From Candidatus Rubneribacter avistercoris (GTDB lineage Bacteria > Actinomycetota > Coriobacteriia > Coriobacteriales > Eggerthellaceae): a stretch of DNA of 60,986 nt. Both the position numbers and the translations under genes were made by a program. Below, piece by piece: positions 1 through 8,859 of this stretch. Below the pieces are notes generated by a model. The model worked only from the letters and a program-made list of their open reading frames with translations. It was not told the origin of the DNA and did no database searches. The DNA lies in NCBI GenBank assembly GCA_019115845.1, contig DXCU01000071.1, positions 1 to 60,986 of the forward strand, in the 5' to 3' direction. The first letter of the stretch is position 1. Each line of letters starts with the position of its first letter.

Positions 1-2375
1 TGAACGACGAGTCTATCAACGGGCTTATCAAGCAGACCGACAACCCCCGCTTCGCCTGGGACTCCTACCGCCGTTTCATCCAGATGTTCTCCGGCGTGGT
101 CATGGGGCTTGACGGCGATCTGTTCGAGAACGCCATCACGGCCAAGAAGAACGAGCGCGGCGTCGCCTCCGACACCGACCTCACGGCCGAGGACCTAATG
201 GAGCTTGTGGCCGAGTTCAAGCGGATCTTCTCCGAGAACGTCTCGGCCGAGAAGTACCCGAGCCTGGTGGCCGACGACGGCTCCCTGCAGTTCCCGCAGG
301 ATCCCATGGTCCAGCTGAAGCTGGCCATCGAGGCCGTGTTCGGCAGCTGGAACAACCCGCGCGCCACCCTCTACCGCAAGAAGAACAAGATCTCCGACGA
401 TCTGGGCACCGCCGTCAACGTGCAGTCCATGGTGTTCGGCAACAAGGGCAACACCTCGGCCACGGGCGTGGCGTTCACGCGCAACCCCGCCAACGGCGAG
501 AAGGAGTTCTACGGCGATTACCTGGTGAACGCCCAGGGCGAGGACGTGGTGGCGGGCATCCGCAACACCTCGCCCATCGCCGAGCTCAAAGACGTCGAGG
601 GCTTGGAGGAGGCCGGTCGCGAGCTGGAGGAAGTGTTCGTCACGCTGGAAAACCACTTCCGCGACATGTGCGACATCGAGTTCACCATCGAGCAGGGCAA
701 GCTTTGGATGCTGCAGACCCGTGTGGGCAAGCGCACCGCCGCCGCCGCGCTGCACATCGCCATCGAGATGGAGAGGGAGGGCCTCATCTCCAAGGAGGAG
801 GCCGTCATGCGTGTGGACCCCGACCAGCTTGACCAGCTGCTGCATCCGCAGTTCGACAAGGACGCTGCCTACGACGTGGCGGCGCGCGGCCTGAACGCCA
901 GCCCCGGCGCCGCCGTGGGCGAGGCGGTGTTCTCGGCCGCCGACGCCGTGGCGGTGTCCGAGGCCGGCCGCAAGTGCGTGCTGGTGCGCTGGGAGACTAA
1001 CCCCGACGATTTGGCCGGCATGATAGCGGCGGAGGGCATCCTCACCTCGCACGGCGGCAAGACCTCCCATGCGGCCGTCATCGCCCGCGGCATGGGCACC
1101 CCCTGCGTGTGCGGCGCCGAGGCCCTGCGCATCGACGCGGAGAAGAAGCAGGCCCAGATCTCCGGCACCGACATCGTCATCAACGAAGGCGACATGATCT
1201 CCATCGACGGCACGACGGGCATCGTGGTGCTGGGCGCGGTGGACCTGGTGCTGCCGGAGCTCACGGGCGATCTGGACACCATCCTCGAGTGGGCCGACGA
1301 GTTCCGCACGCTCGGCGTGCGCGCGAACGCCGACAATCCCGAGGACGCCGGGCTGTCCCGCGGGTTCGGCGCCGAGGGCATCGGATTGTGCCGCACCGAG
1401 CACATGTTCCTGGGCGAGCGCAAGCAGATCATCCAGACGTTCATCTTAAACGAGGACGAGGCCGTGCGCGAGAAGGCCGTGGGCGACCTTCTTGAAGCCC
1501 AGACGGGCGACTTTTTGGGGATGTTCGAGGCCATGGACGGCCTGCCGGTGATCGTGCGCTTGCTCGATCCGCCGCTGCACGAGTTCCTGGAGAGCCCGCG
1601 CGCGCTGGACGTGGAGATAGCGCGCTTGGAGGTTTCAGGCGGCGATGCGGGCGAGATCGCCGACAAGCGCCGGCTCATGGAGCAGATCGACGCCATGAGC
1701 GAGGCCAATCCGATGCTCGGCCTGCGCGGCTGCCGTCTGGGCATCGTGTATCCCATCCTGCCCAAGATGCAGGTGCGCGCCATCGCCGCGGCGTGCGCGG
1801 AGCTCAAGAAGCGCGGGCTTGACCCCAAGCCCGAGATCATGATCCCGCTTGTGTCGGTGGTGCCCGAGCTGGAGAAGCTGCGCGCGGTGGCCGAGGAGAC
1901 CATCGCCGAGGTGGCCGCTGAGCAGGGCGTTGAGCTGGACATCCCCGTGGGCACCATGATCGAGCTGCCGCGCGCGGCCCTCACCGCCGACGAGGTGGCC
2001 ACGCAGGCCGACTTCTTCAGCTTCGGCACGAACGATCTCACCCAGACGACGTTCGGCTTCAGCCGCGACGACGTGGAGGCGGAGTTCGTCCCGCAGTACC
2101 TGGCCGAGCGCCTGCTGCCCTACAACCCCTTCGCCACCATCGATCCGGGCGTGGCCAAGCTGGTGCAGATGGGCGTTGAGCTGGGGCATAAGGGCAACCC
2201 CGACCTCGTGTGCGGCGTGTGCGGCGAGCACGGCGGCGATCCGGACTCCATTCGCACGTTCCACGCGATCGGCCTGGACTACGTGAGCTGTTCGCCCTAC
2301 CGCGTGCCGCTCGCGCGCCTCGCCGCCGCCCAGGCGGCGCTGGCCGAGAAGACGGGCCACGTGCAGGACAAGTAA
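1..2375 (+). CDS. ppdK: pyruvate, phosphate dikinase (5'-truncated by window edge)
   Basis: Interconverts pyruvate + ATP + Pi and PEP + AMP + PPi in the cytoplasm; in anaerobes it can act in glycolysis or gluconeogenesis. Reading starts in frame at nt 3; about 790 residues are visible and the N-terminal part of the ATP-grasp domain is missing, since the full-length family is about 880 aa. Visible marks are the swivelling phosphohistidine segment GGKTSHAAVIARG (catalytic His, nt ~1060-1100), the PEP-utilising TIM barrel with GTNDLTQTTFG (nt ~2025-2055), and the C-terminal VCGVCGEHGGDP segment carrying the catalytic Cys (nt ~2208-2245). The stop codon is followed 27 nt later by a strong intrinsic terminator, so this is the end of a transcription unit. 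Identification is secure. Confidence 0.97.
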   Translation, partial: NDESINGLIKQTDNPRFAWDSYRRFIQMFSGVVMGLDGDLFENAITAKKNERGVASDTDLTAEDLMELVAEFKRIFSENVSAEKYPSLVADDGSLQFPQDPMVQLKLAIEAVFGSWNNPRATLYRKKNKISDDLGTAVNVQSMVFGNKGNTSATGVAFTRNPANGEKEFYGDYLVNAQGEDVVAGIRNTSPIAELKDVEGLEEAGRELEEVFVTLENHFRDMCDIEFTIEQGKLWMLQTRVGKRTAAAALHIAIEMEREGLISKEEAVMRVDPDQLDQLLHPQFDKDAAYDVAARGLNASPGAAVGEAVFSAADAVAVSEAGRKCVLVRWETNPDDLAGMIAAEGILTSHGGKTSHAAVIARGMGTPCVCGAEALRIDAEKKQAQISGTDIVINEGDMISIDGTTGIVVLGAVDLVLPELTGDLDTILEWADEFRTLGVRANADNPEDAGLSRGFGAEGIGLCRTEHMFLGERKQIIQTFILNEDEAVREKAVGDLLEAQTGDFLGMFEAMDGLPVIVRLLDPPLHEFLESPRALDVEIARLEVSGGDAGEIADKRRLMEQIDAMSEANPMLGLRGCRLGIVYPILPKMQVRAIAAACAELKKRGLDPKPEIMIPLVSVVPELEKLRAVAEETIAEVAAEQGVELDIPVGTMIELPRAALTADEVATQADFFSFGTNDLTQTTFGFSRDDVEAEFVPQYLAERLLPYNPFATIDPGVAKLVQMGVELGHKGNPDLVCGVCGEHGGDPDSIRTFHAIGLDYVSCSPYRVPLARLAAAQAALAEKTGHVQDK

Positions 2376-2402
2376 GCCCGCGAACCGGCAACGCAATGGC
2401 AA

Positions 2403-2427
2403 GGGCGTCCTGCGGGACGCCCTTTTT
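2403..2427 (+). terminator. intrinsic terminator after ppdK
   Basis: A perfect 8-bp stem (GGGCGTCC 2403-2410 pairing with GGACGCCC 2415-2422) with a TGCG loop is followed directly by five T residues. This is a textbook rho-independent terminator. The remaining DNA up to the MarR gene (2428-2608) shows nothing except that gene's promoter. Confidence 0.93.
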
Positions 2428-2569
2428 CGTGACGCGCCGAGCAGGATGGGCTGTGCGCGGATACGCCGCCGTGCGAGCGAGGCGCGGGGGCGCGGATCCG
2501 CTGGCGCGCGCTACCACGCAAGTCTCCGTGTCGTTTTCAAGGAAGATTCTCGCAGCGCCTCTGCTTGCG

Positions 2570-2588
2570 TACAATACCTAATGGTATT
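2570..2588 (+). promoter_or_regulatory. MarR-gene promoter with overlapping dyad operator
   Basis: The -10 box TACAAT (2570-2575) overlaps a dyad of AATACC (2573-2578) and GGTATT (2583-2588) with a 4-nt centre. The -35 region (~2547) is poor. A dyad sitting on the -10 of a marR-family gene is the usual arrangement for autorepression, so it is the probable operator for the protein starting at 2609. Confidence 0.6.
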
Positions 2589-2608
2589 AGCAAAAGAAGG
2601 GAGAGGCT

Positions 2609-3055
2609 GTGCGGACGACCGACTACGAAGCTCTGGCGCGTGAGCTGGTTGAAACACGGGGCGTTTTGCGGCGCTTGGGCGTGGGAGAGCTTGCCGACCG
2701 CATGACGATGGGGGAGTTGGGCGCGCTGCGCCTGCTGCTGCAAAACGACGATGGGGCGCACCCGAAGGAGCTCAGCGAGCGCTTGGGGGTGAGCACGGCG
2801 CGGGTGGCCGCCCTGCTCGTGCGCTTGGAAGGGCAAGGACTTCTGGTGCGCTCTCCCGACCCGACCGACAACCGCCAGACGGTGGTGACGCTCACCGAGC
2901 AAGGGGCTGATCGCATTCGGGAGCGCTGGGATCAGGCTCTTGGTCGCATCGCCGATCTGCTTTCGCGTTTGGGGCCGGAAGACGCCGCTGCGTACGTGCG
3001 TATTCAGAAGAGGCTCGCCTCCTATATGGCCGAAGCTGCGCCGTCGGAACGTTGA
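2609..3055 (+). CDS. MarR-family transcriptional regulator
   Basis: A 148-aa winged-helix regulator of the MarR family. It starts at GTG 2609 behind AGAAGGGAGAG. The central part shows the family pattern: MTMGELGALRLLLQNDD, then the HTH with HPKELSERLGVSTARVAALL, then the wing with GLLVRSPDPTDNRQTVVTLTEQG, where the DxRxxxVxLT-like motif is clear. MarR proteins are dimeric repressors released by small ligands or oxidation. The antiporter gene begins 16 nt after the stop, so the two are almost certainly co-transcribed and the regulator probably controls antiporter expression. The dyad over its own -10 suggests autoregulation. The ligand is unknown. Confidence 0.9.
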   Translation: MRTTDYEALARELVETRGVLRRLGVGELADRMTMGELGALRLLLQNDDGAHPKELSERLGVSTARVAALLVRLEGQGLLVRSPDPTDNRQTVVTLTEQGADRIRERWDQALGRIADLLSRLGPEDAAAYVRIQKRLASYMAEAAPSER

Positions 3056-3071
3056 GGGAAGGAGTCCGTTC

Positions 3072-5096
3072 GTGGAATTGTTTGAGCTTGTTTTGCTCTT
3101 GTTGGGCGCGGTGCTTGTTTCGACGGTGCTCGATCAGATGGTGCCGCGCGTGTCGCTGCCGCTTGTGCAGATAGGGCTGGGGGCGGCCATCATGGCGCTT
3201 TCAGGTGCTCCTATCCAGGTCGAGGTTGATCCGGAGTTGTTCTTGGTGCTGTTCATTGCGCCGCTTCTGTTCGACGAGGCTCGCCATGCTGAAAAGCGGG
3301 CGCTCTGGGACAACAAGGGGGCCATCGTGTCGTTGGCCGTGGGGCTGGTGCTGGCCACGGTGTTGGCGACAGGGTTCGTGCTGCACTGGATCGAACCCTC
3401 CGTTTCCCTTGCGGCGGCGTTTGCGCTGGGCGCGGCGCTTGGGCCCACCGATGCGGTGGCGGTGACGGCGCTTGGCAAAGATGTGAGGCTCTCTCAGCGC
3501 CAACACGCGCTTCTTTCAGGAGAGGCGCTCATCAACGACGCATCGGGTGTGGTGTCGTTTCAGTTCGCCATCGCAGCCGCCGTCACGGGTGCCTTTTCGC
3601 TTGCGGATGCGGCGGCTTCGTTCGCGGTGAGCTTCTTCGGCGGCATTGCGTTTGGCTTAGCGCTCGGGCTTGTGGCGGCACTTGCTTTGCGGCTTATCCG
3701 CAGTCAGGGTTTTGAGAGCGTCACCGTACACGTGGTGTTCGAAGTGTTCACGCCGTTCATCGTGTTTTTGCTGGCCGAGCATGCGGATGTGAGCGGCATT
3801 TTGGCCGTGGTGGCTGCAGGCCTTTTGATGGCGCTTTTGCCGAAGGAGCTCACGCCGGCGTCCGCGCGGCTCAAAATAGCCTCCGACAGTGTGTGGGAAA
3901 CGCTCGTGTTCGTGGTCAACGGCGTGGTGTTCGTGCTGTTGGGCATGCAGTTGCCGCAGGCTATCATGCCCACGTGGAACGGTCCGTCGGACGCGGGGCT
4001 TTTGGTGGGGTTGGTGCTGCTGCTCACCGTGATGGTCGTAGGCGTGCGTTTTGCGTGGGTGTTCGTTATGGAGCGCCTTGCGCAGCGCGGCGTTTCTGGG
4101 CGCGCGGTGGCGAGGGGTGCGCTCGTGACCACGCTTGCCGGCCCCAAGGGCGCCGTCACGCTCTCCATCATGTTCACGATTCCGATGAGCTTGGCCAGCG
4201 GCGAGGTGTTTCCCAACCGCGATCTGCTCATCTTTTTAGCATCGGGCGTTATCCTGTGCACGCTTTTGCTGGCGAACTTCGCCGTTCCGTTGCTTGCGCC
4301 GCGAGGCAAGGATGCGGAATCGAGCGCTGGCGAGGGTGCGGCAAGCATCCGAGTGCTTGAGGGCGTGTTGCGGCAGTTGCGCGAGCGGGAGGTGGCGGGG
4401 TCGGAAGCGGCGGCGCGCTTGGTTGCCCGCCAGTACGAGGAGCGCATCAAGCGTTTGCAGCTGCAGGATGCGCCTGCGGCGCGCCTGGTGGAGCTTCGCG
4501 CGGAATCGCTTGCGTGTCAGCGCGCCTACGTGCAGGGGTGTGTTGACGAGGGGAGTGTGACCCACGCGGAGGGGCGGCGCTACCTCGATCAGATCGATCG
4601 TTCGGCCAAAGTTCTGCGGCGCGGGGTGCATCGCGGCGGTGCAGATGGGGCGGTTGGACGGTTCAAGGTGTCGGTGGCGCGTCTTGCGCACAGCTTTGGC
4701 CGTGTGATCAGGCGCCTGCGTGGCGCGAAGCAAGCCAACGAGGGATCGCTGGAGTTTCGCATTGGATTTGAGCGCTGCGCGTTGGAGTTTTTCGAAACGC
4801 AGGCGACGAGCGCAGATGCCGAAACCGCCAGCGCCGCCGCAGCCCTTGCCGCCGAATGCCGCGCTGCGCTTGAGGTTTTGGGCTTGCGCGAAGATGCAGG
4901 CGAGGCAGATGTGCCTGCCGTCACGGCAGCGGCTGCGGGGCGTGCGAAAACGGAAGTGGCCGAGGTGGAGGCCGAGGCTCTGCGTCTGGAACTCGACGAG
5001 ATTCAACGTTTGCGCGAGGAAGGTGTCCTCGATCGCGAAGCAGCCCGCAAGCTGCGCGAGGAGGTGTACCTTCTTCAAATGACCACTTCCGGTTAA
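3072..5096 (+). CDS. Na+/H+ (monovalent cation/proton) antiporter, CPA1/NhaP type
   Basis: A 674-aa membrane protein. GTG 3072 is chosen because it lies 8 nt behind GGAAGGAG and begins with a hydrophobic helix (MELFELVLLLLGAVLVSTVL); upstream starts would run into the MarR gene. Residues 1-400 hold about 12 TM helices with the CPA1 signatures FIAPLLFDEARHAE, GAALGPTDAVAV and GEALINDASGVVSFQ (paired Asp region), and the later LAGPKGAVTLS. Residues ~420-674 are a long, charged cytoplasmic tail rich in Arg/Glu, predicted helical and probably regulatory. The role is proton-coupled Na+ or K+ extrusion and pH homeostasis. It follows the MarR gene in one operon and converges on the next gene with only 3 nt between stops. 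Confidence 0.92.
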   Translation: MELFELVLLLLGAVLVSTVLDQMVPRVSLPLVQIGLGAAIMALSGAPIQVEVDPELFLVLFIAPLLFDEARHAEKRALWDNKGAIVSLAVGLVLATVLATGFVLHWIEPSVSLAAAFALGAALGPTDAVAVTALGKDVRLSQRQHALLSGEALINDASGVVSFQFAIAAAVTGAFSLADAAASFAVSFFGGIAFGLALGLVAALALRLIRSQGFESVTVHVVFEVFTPFIVFLLAEHADVSGILAVVAAGLLMALLPKELTPASARLKIASDSVWETLVFVVNGVVFVLLGMQLPQAIMPTWNGPSDAGLLVGLVLLLTVMVVGVRFAWVFVMERLAQRGVSGRAVARGALVTTLAGPKGAVTLSIMFTIPMSLASGEVFPNRDLLIFLASGVILCTLLLANFAVPLLAPRGKDAESSAGEGAASIRVLEGVLRQLREREVAGSEAAARLVARQYEERIKRLQLQDAPAARLVELRAESLACQRAYVQGCVDEGSVTHAEGRRYLDQIDRSAKVLRRGVHRGGADGAVGRFKVSVARLAHSFGRVIRRLRGAKQANEGSLEFRIGFERCALEFFETQATSADAETASAAAALAAECRAALEVLGLREDAGEADVPAVTAAAAGRAKTEVAEVEAEALRLELDEIQRLREEGVLDREAARKLREEVYLLQMTTSG

Positions 5097-5099
5097 AAC

Positions 5100-6494
5100 C
5101 TAAGCGCGCCCATCGTCCCAATCTGCGAACGACACCTCGTCCAGCATCGCGCCCTTCAGATTGCCTCCCTTCTCCATGACAAGGCACATCGTCATGTAGA
5201 GGGGAAGGTAGTACACCGGCTTGCCGGCTCGTTGCTCCACGGACACGTTATGTTCGGAGAAGACATATGCGTGCCTGATTCCGTACTCCTCCGTTTGGAG
5301 CAAGTTGTTCAGGGCGGTGTGCAGTTTGTAATCTTTTCCTGACTTCACTTCAACGGGCAGCACGCAGCCTTCACCCGTTTCAAGCAGAAAGTCCAGTTCT
5401 CCTTTGCGATTGTTATGGTAGTAGTAAAGAGGAAATCCTGCTGCAGCGATTTCTTGCGCAACGACGTTTTCATACACGGCGCCGAAGTTTGCGTCCCCGT
5501 TGCCCGATACCACCTTCATTGCGGCTGCCGGAGGGTATTGGGCGAGCAGGACGCCGCAGTCGGATGAGTACAGTTTGAACTTCTCTTTCACCTTCGTGCG
5601 TAGAAGCGGGTACTTCGGTTCGCTTGCAAGATAGGTCGGCAGTGCGACGCCTGCCTTCGTGAGCCAGAAGAAATCGTCTTTCAGCCGGTCGTAGGTGGTG
5701 CCTTGTCTTATCGTTTTCATTACAAAACGCTTATTTTCTTTGGCAAGTTGGGCTGGTATGTTGTCGAATATCGCAAGGATGGGGAGTTTGCGTTTGTCGG
5801 CGTACTGGGTGATGTCGTAGCGGTATTGTTCCGCTATGTCCCCATCCGTCTCGCGCGCAGCGCCAAGGTCCCTTTTGTTGTCAACGAATTTCTGCACGGC
5901 CTCCGGCATTCCGCCGACTGCTATGTAATGGCGATACATCGTTGTCATCCGGTCGTGGAGCGAGCGATCGAGCGGTTCTTTGCTCTGGTAGTGTTCCCTT
6001 ATCTTCGCAAGCACCGAATCGGGCACACCTGTTGCCCAGCAGAATTCCTCGAAGTCGAGGGGGAACATGCGCAGGACGCGCGCATAACCAACAGGAAAAG
6101 ACGTTACTCCTTCGAGCGCAATGCCGAGGAGCGATCCTGACAACACAAGGTCGAAGCGTCCGTCGTCCAGCAGGAACTTGGAGAGGGTCACTATCTCGCG
6201 TCCTAGGTGTTGAACCTCGTCCAAGAACACGAGGGTGCCTGGCTTGAGGGCGTGTCCCGCAATGAGGGAAAGACGTGAAACAAGTTCGCTGGCGCCGATT
6301 GCGCCGGCAAGCAATCGGCCATCGTCTTCGTTTTCCAAAAAGTTCACTTCCAAAAAGTCATTGTAGTTGTTGCGCGCGAATTCCCGGACGATGAACGTCT
6401 TTCCGGTTTGGCGGGCGCCGGTCAAAAGCAAAACCTTTTTCTTGGGGTCGCGCTTCCATGCTTCAAGCATTCGGTACATTTTTCTTTTAAGCAT
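5100..6494 (-). CDS. AAA ATPase with DUF4143 domain (cytoplasmic, function unknown)
   Basis: 464 aa. The start is ATG 6494 behind GAGGTGATC; a longer reading from 6566 would pass through the promoter-like repeats. Walker A is GARQTGKT (residues 26-33) and Walker B LVFLDE (88-93), in the AAA_14 fold. The C-terminal half matches DUF4143, which carries a PD-(D/E)xK-like core here visible as GELDFLLE and LPVEVKSG. This large family is widespread in gut anaerobes, often mobile or strain-variable, and has no agreed function; a nuclease-linked or defence-like role is speculation. The gene stands alone, convergent with the antiporter gene. GC is slightly lower than in its neighbours, which fits acquisition. 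Confidence 0.88.
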   Translation of the reverse strand: MLKRKMYRMLEAWKRDPKKKVLLLTGARQTGKTFIVREFARNNYNDFLEVNFLENEDDGRLLAGAIGASELVSRLSLIAGHALKPGTLVFLDEVQHLGREIVTLSKFLLDDGRFDLVLSGSLLGIALEGVTSFPVGYARVLRMFPLDFEEFCWATGVPDSVLAKIREHYQSKEPLDRSLHDRMTTMYRHYIAVGGMPEAVQKFVDNKRDLGAARETDGDIAEQYRYDITQYADKRKLPILAIFDNIPAQLAKENKRFVMKTIRQGTTYDRLKDDFFWLTKAGVALPTYLASEPKYPLLRTKVKEKFKLYSSDCGVLLAQYPPAAAMKVVSGNGDANFGAVYENVVAQEIAAAGFPLYYYHNNRKGELDFLLETGEGCVLPVEVKSGKDYKLHTALNNLLQTEEYGIRHAYVFSEHNVSVEQRAGKPVYYLPLYMTMCLVMEKGGNLKGAMLDEVSFADWDDGRA

Positions 6495-6509
6495 GATCAC
6501 CTCGCATGA

Positions 6510-6557
6510 TGTGTCCAGAACAGAACGATTTTGAGCGATTATGTGTCTAGTACAGAA
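6510..6557 (-). repeat. two 16-bp direct repeats in the DUF4143 gene promoter region
   Basis: TGTGTCCAGAACAGAA (6510-6525) and TGTGTCTAGTACAGAA (6542-6557) match at 14 of 16 positions and start 32 bp apart, close to three helical turns. They lie directly upstream of the minus-strand ATPase start (6494). They probably bind a regulator of that gene or mark an insertion boundary. They resemble no site I can name. Confidence 0.6.
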
Positions 6558-6610
6558 AAAAATCAAGCTATTTTGCGCCTAACGCAGAACGGGAGGGCGG
6601 GCAAGGGCGG

Positions 6611-6616
6611 TACAAT
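6611..6616 (+). promoter_or_regulatory. -10 box of mtnA
   Basis: TACAAT lies 29 nt before the chosen mtnA start. No good -35 is visible 16-18 nt upstream. The Shine-Dalgarno AGAAAGGA (6633-6640) follows and sets the start at ATG 6646 rather than the abutting ATG 6640. Confidence 0.55.
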
Positions 6617-6645
6617 GGCGTTTCCGAGCAAGAGAAAGGATGCCG

Positions 6646-7701
6646 ATGGGGGCTGCGCCGCATATGGAGAACCTGCCGCGGACGGTCGAGCTTGTCCGCG
6701 CCGCCAACGGGGCGGCCGAGCTGGTTTACGTGGACCAGAGGAGGCTGCCGCGCGAACTGGTCTTCGCGCGCACGTCCGACTGGCGCGAGGTGGTGGGCGC
6801 CGTGAAGTCGCTCGCGGTGCGCGGCGCGCCGGCCATCGGCGCGGCGGGTGCGGCGGCCGTGGCGCTGTGGGCGCAGGAGCGCGCGCGGGCGGGCGGGAAG
6901 GCGGGGGAGTCTTACCTGGCCGCTCTTTCCGAAGCGTGCGCGCTCGTGGCCGGCGCGCGCCCCACGGCGGTGAACCTCGCGTGGGGGGTGGGGCGCATGG
7001 AGCGCGCCGCCTGCGATTGCGCGGCGGCGGGCGAGGGGCCGGATGCCATCGCTGGCGCGCTCTTCAGCGCCGTGAAGGAGCTTGAGGCTGCCGACGAGGC
7101 CGCCAACCGCGCCATCGGCGCGCATGGGGCGGCGCTTCTGCCCCGGGGTGCCCGCGTGCTCACGCACTGCAACGCCGGCAGCCTGGCAACCGTGTTCTAC
7201 GGCACGGCGCTCGGCGTGGTGTACGCGGCGGCGGCCAAGGGAGGGATCGAGCGCGTGTACGCCGACGAGACGCGCCCGGTGGGCCAAGGCGCGCGCCTCA
7301 CGTGCTGGGAGCTGGCGCGGGCGGGCGTTTCCGTGACGCTTCTGTGCGACAACATGGCCGCGAGCCTCATGGCGCGCGGCGAGGTGGACGCCGTGGTGGT
7401 GGGCGCGGATCGCATCGCGGCCAACGGGGACACAGCCAACAAGGTGGGCACGTACGGCGTGGCCGTGCTCGCCGCGCACCACGGCATCCCGTTCTACGTG
7501 GCCGCGCCCGAATCGACCATCGATCGCTCCCTTCCCGACGGCTCGCGCATCCCCATCGAGGAGCGCGATCCGGCCGAGGTGGCCGAACCCCTGCCCGGCG
7601 TGGAGGTGTGGAACCCCGCGTTCGACGTGACGCCTGCGGCCCTTGTCACGCGCATCATCACGGAACGCGGCACGTTTGCCCCATCCGAGCTGGTATACTG
7701 A
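6646..7701 (+). CDS. mtnA: S-methyl-5-thioribose-1-phosphate isomerase
   Basis: 351 aa, the length of the family. It isomerises 5-methylthioribose-1-phosphate to methylthioribulose-1-phosphate in methionine salvage (the related aldose-1-phosphate isomerases also act on deoxyribose-1-P). Signature stretches are RGAPAIGAAGA (residues 59-69), the catalytic cysteine in HCNAGSLAT (C175), ETRPVGQGARLT, and the catalytic aspartate in VVGADRIAANGDTANK (D255). ATG 6646 is preferred because the Shine-Dalgarno abuts ATG 6640. No other salvage gene (mtnK, mtnB and so on) is nearby, so the pathway must be completed elsewhere or the enzyme serves 5-deoxypentose disposal. A -10 box for the next gene overlaps its last codons. 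Confidence 0.95.
   Translation: MGAAPHMENLPRTVELVRAANGAAELVYVDQRRLPRELVFARTSDWREVVGAVKSLAVRGAPAIGAAGAAAVALWAQERARAGGKAGESYLAALSEACALVAGARPTAVNLAWGVGRMERAACDCAAAGEGPDAIAGALFSAVKELEAADEAANRAIGAHGAALLPRGARVLTHCNAGSLATVFYGTALGVVYAAAAKGGIERVYADETRPVGQGARLTCWELARAGVSVTLLCDNMAASLMARGEVDAVVVGADRIAANGDTANKVGTYGVAVLAAHHGIPFYVAAPESTIDRSLPDGSRIPIEERDPAEVAEPLPGVEVWNPAFDVTPAALVTRIITERGTFAPSELVY
7694..7699 (+). promoter_or_regulatory. -10 box of the dGTPase-like gene, inside the mtnA 3' end
   Basis: TATACT sits 2 nt before the last base of the mtnA stop and 30 nt before ATG 7730, which has its own Shine-Dalgarno (GGGAGAGGAG). The HD-protein gene can therefore be transcribed independently of mtnA. Confidence 0.5.
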
Positions 7702-7729
7702 CGAGCATCCCAGGGAGAGGAGCAGCGCC

Positions 7730-8773
7730 ATGTTCGTCATTCGCCGCGAAGACCAAGAGCAGCGCGAGCACGTTTCGCTGTCATCGGATGCTGCGTTTGC
7801 CGACGAGAGCGAGGGCCGCGACCGCTCGACCGAACCCGACCTTCTGCGCACCGACTACCAGCGAGATCGCGACAAGATCCTGCACACGAAGTCGTTTCGG
7901 CGCTTGTCGCACAAGACGCAGGTGTTTCTGGCCGCCGAGGGGGACCACTTCCGCACGCGCCTCACGCACACCTTGGAGGTGGCGCAGATCGCGCGCACCA
8001 TCGCGCGGGCGCTGGGCCTCAACGAGGATCTGACCGAGGCCATCTCCCTCGGGCATGACCTGGGCCACACGCCCTTCGGCCACACCGGCGAGGAGGCGCT
8101 TTCCCGCTCGCTTGCGCGGCATGCGGGCATCGACCCCGCCGCTTCTGCCGCCCGCGCGCTCTACCGCCATAACGAGCAGAGCCTGCGCGTGGTGGAGCGC
8201 ATCGAGAACGGCGGCAAGGGGCTCAACCTCACGCCCGAGGTGCGCGACGGCATTCTGAACCATACGGGCGATCTGCGCGCCGAGACGCTGGAGGGGCGCA
8301 TCGTGGCCGTTGCGGACCGCATCGCGTATGTGAACCACGACATAGACGACGCCATCCGCGCGGGCGTCCTCTCCGAGGCCGACCTGCCCGCCTCCACGCA
8401 CGCGGTGCTCGGCCCCGACCATTCCTCGCGCATAGAGCGGCTGGTCACCGACATGGTGGAGACGTCGGCCGCCTGCGACGATGTCCGCATGAGCGATGCG
8501 GTGTGGGGCGCCATGATGGAGCTGCGCGCGTTTCTGTTCGAGCGCGTGTACACCTCCGAGGCGGTGATGGCCGAGGTGGCGAAAGCGATGCACCTGGTGG
8601 AGGACCTGTTCGACTACTACGTGGAGCATGTGGGCGAGGTGCCGCAGGAGTACCGCGCCATCTCCGAAGGCGACGATCTGCGCGCGGTCACCGACTTCGT
8701 GGCCGGCATGACCGACCGCTACGCGAAAAACCTCTACCAACGGCTGTTCATCCCGAACTCGGTGCACGGCTGA
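7730..8773 (+). CDS. dgt: deoxyguanosinetriphosphate triphosphohydrolase-like HD protein
   Basis: 347 aa, typical of the short dGTPase-like family. It is expected to cleave dNTPs to deoxynucleosides and triphosphate, controlling dNTP pools. The start ATG 7730 follows GGGAGAGGAGCAGC. HD-domain ligands are visible: H80 in RTRLTHTLEVAQ, then SLGHDLGHTPFGHTGE (H109-D110), and RHNEQSLRVVE. SFRRLSHKTQVF is the usual N-terminal motif. In Coriobacteria and other Gram-positives this gene often lies near dnaG/rpoD; here it lies between mtnA and azlC with its own promoter. The exact nucleotide preference cannot be read from sequence. Confidence 0.92.
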   Translation: MFVIRREDQEQREHVSLSSDAAFADESEGRDRSTEPDLLRTDYQRDRDKILHTKSFRRLSHKTQVFLAAEGDHFRTRLTHTLEVAQIARTIARALGLNEDLTEAISLGHDLGHTPFGHTGEEALSRSLARHAGIDPAASAARALYRHNEQSLRVVERIENGGKGLNLTPEVRDGILNHTGDLRAETLEGRIVAVADRIAYVNHDIDDAIRAGVLSEADLPASTHAVLGPDHSSRIERLVTDMVETSAACDDVRMSDAVWGAMMELRAFLFERVYTSEAVMAEVAKAMHLVEDLFDYYVEHVGEVPQEYRAISEGDDLRAVTDFVAGMTDRYAKNLYQRLFIPNSVHG

Positions 8774-8822
8774 GGCGCGCGGCGTGCGGCGAAGGGCGGT
8801 GCCGAGCGCGGTCGGTTCCATA

Positions 8823-8850
8823 TTGCGCACGTGCTCAAAACCGGTATAAT
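8823..8850 (+). promoter_or_regulatory. azlC promoter giving a leaderless or near-leaderless mRNA
   Basis: TTGCGC (8823-8828), a 16-nt spacer and TATAAT (8845-8850). The ATG at 8860 is the tenth base after the -10, so the expected transcription start falls on or within 3 nt of the start codon. No Shine-Dalgarno precedes the ATG. Confidence 0.7.
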
Positions 8851-8859
8851 CGTTGGGCC

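Noticed and set aside
195..1403. Long antisense reading frame opposite ppdK (and many others opposite GC-rich genes)
   Set aside because: Arg/His/Gly/Ala-rich shadow frames are expected in high-GC DNA; no ribosome site or recognisable protein motif.
5703..6140. Plus-strand frame of 145 codons inside the DUF4143 gene
   Set aside because: Lies entirely opposite a well-supported ATPase gene and has no recognisable domain or ribosome-binding site.
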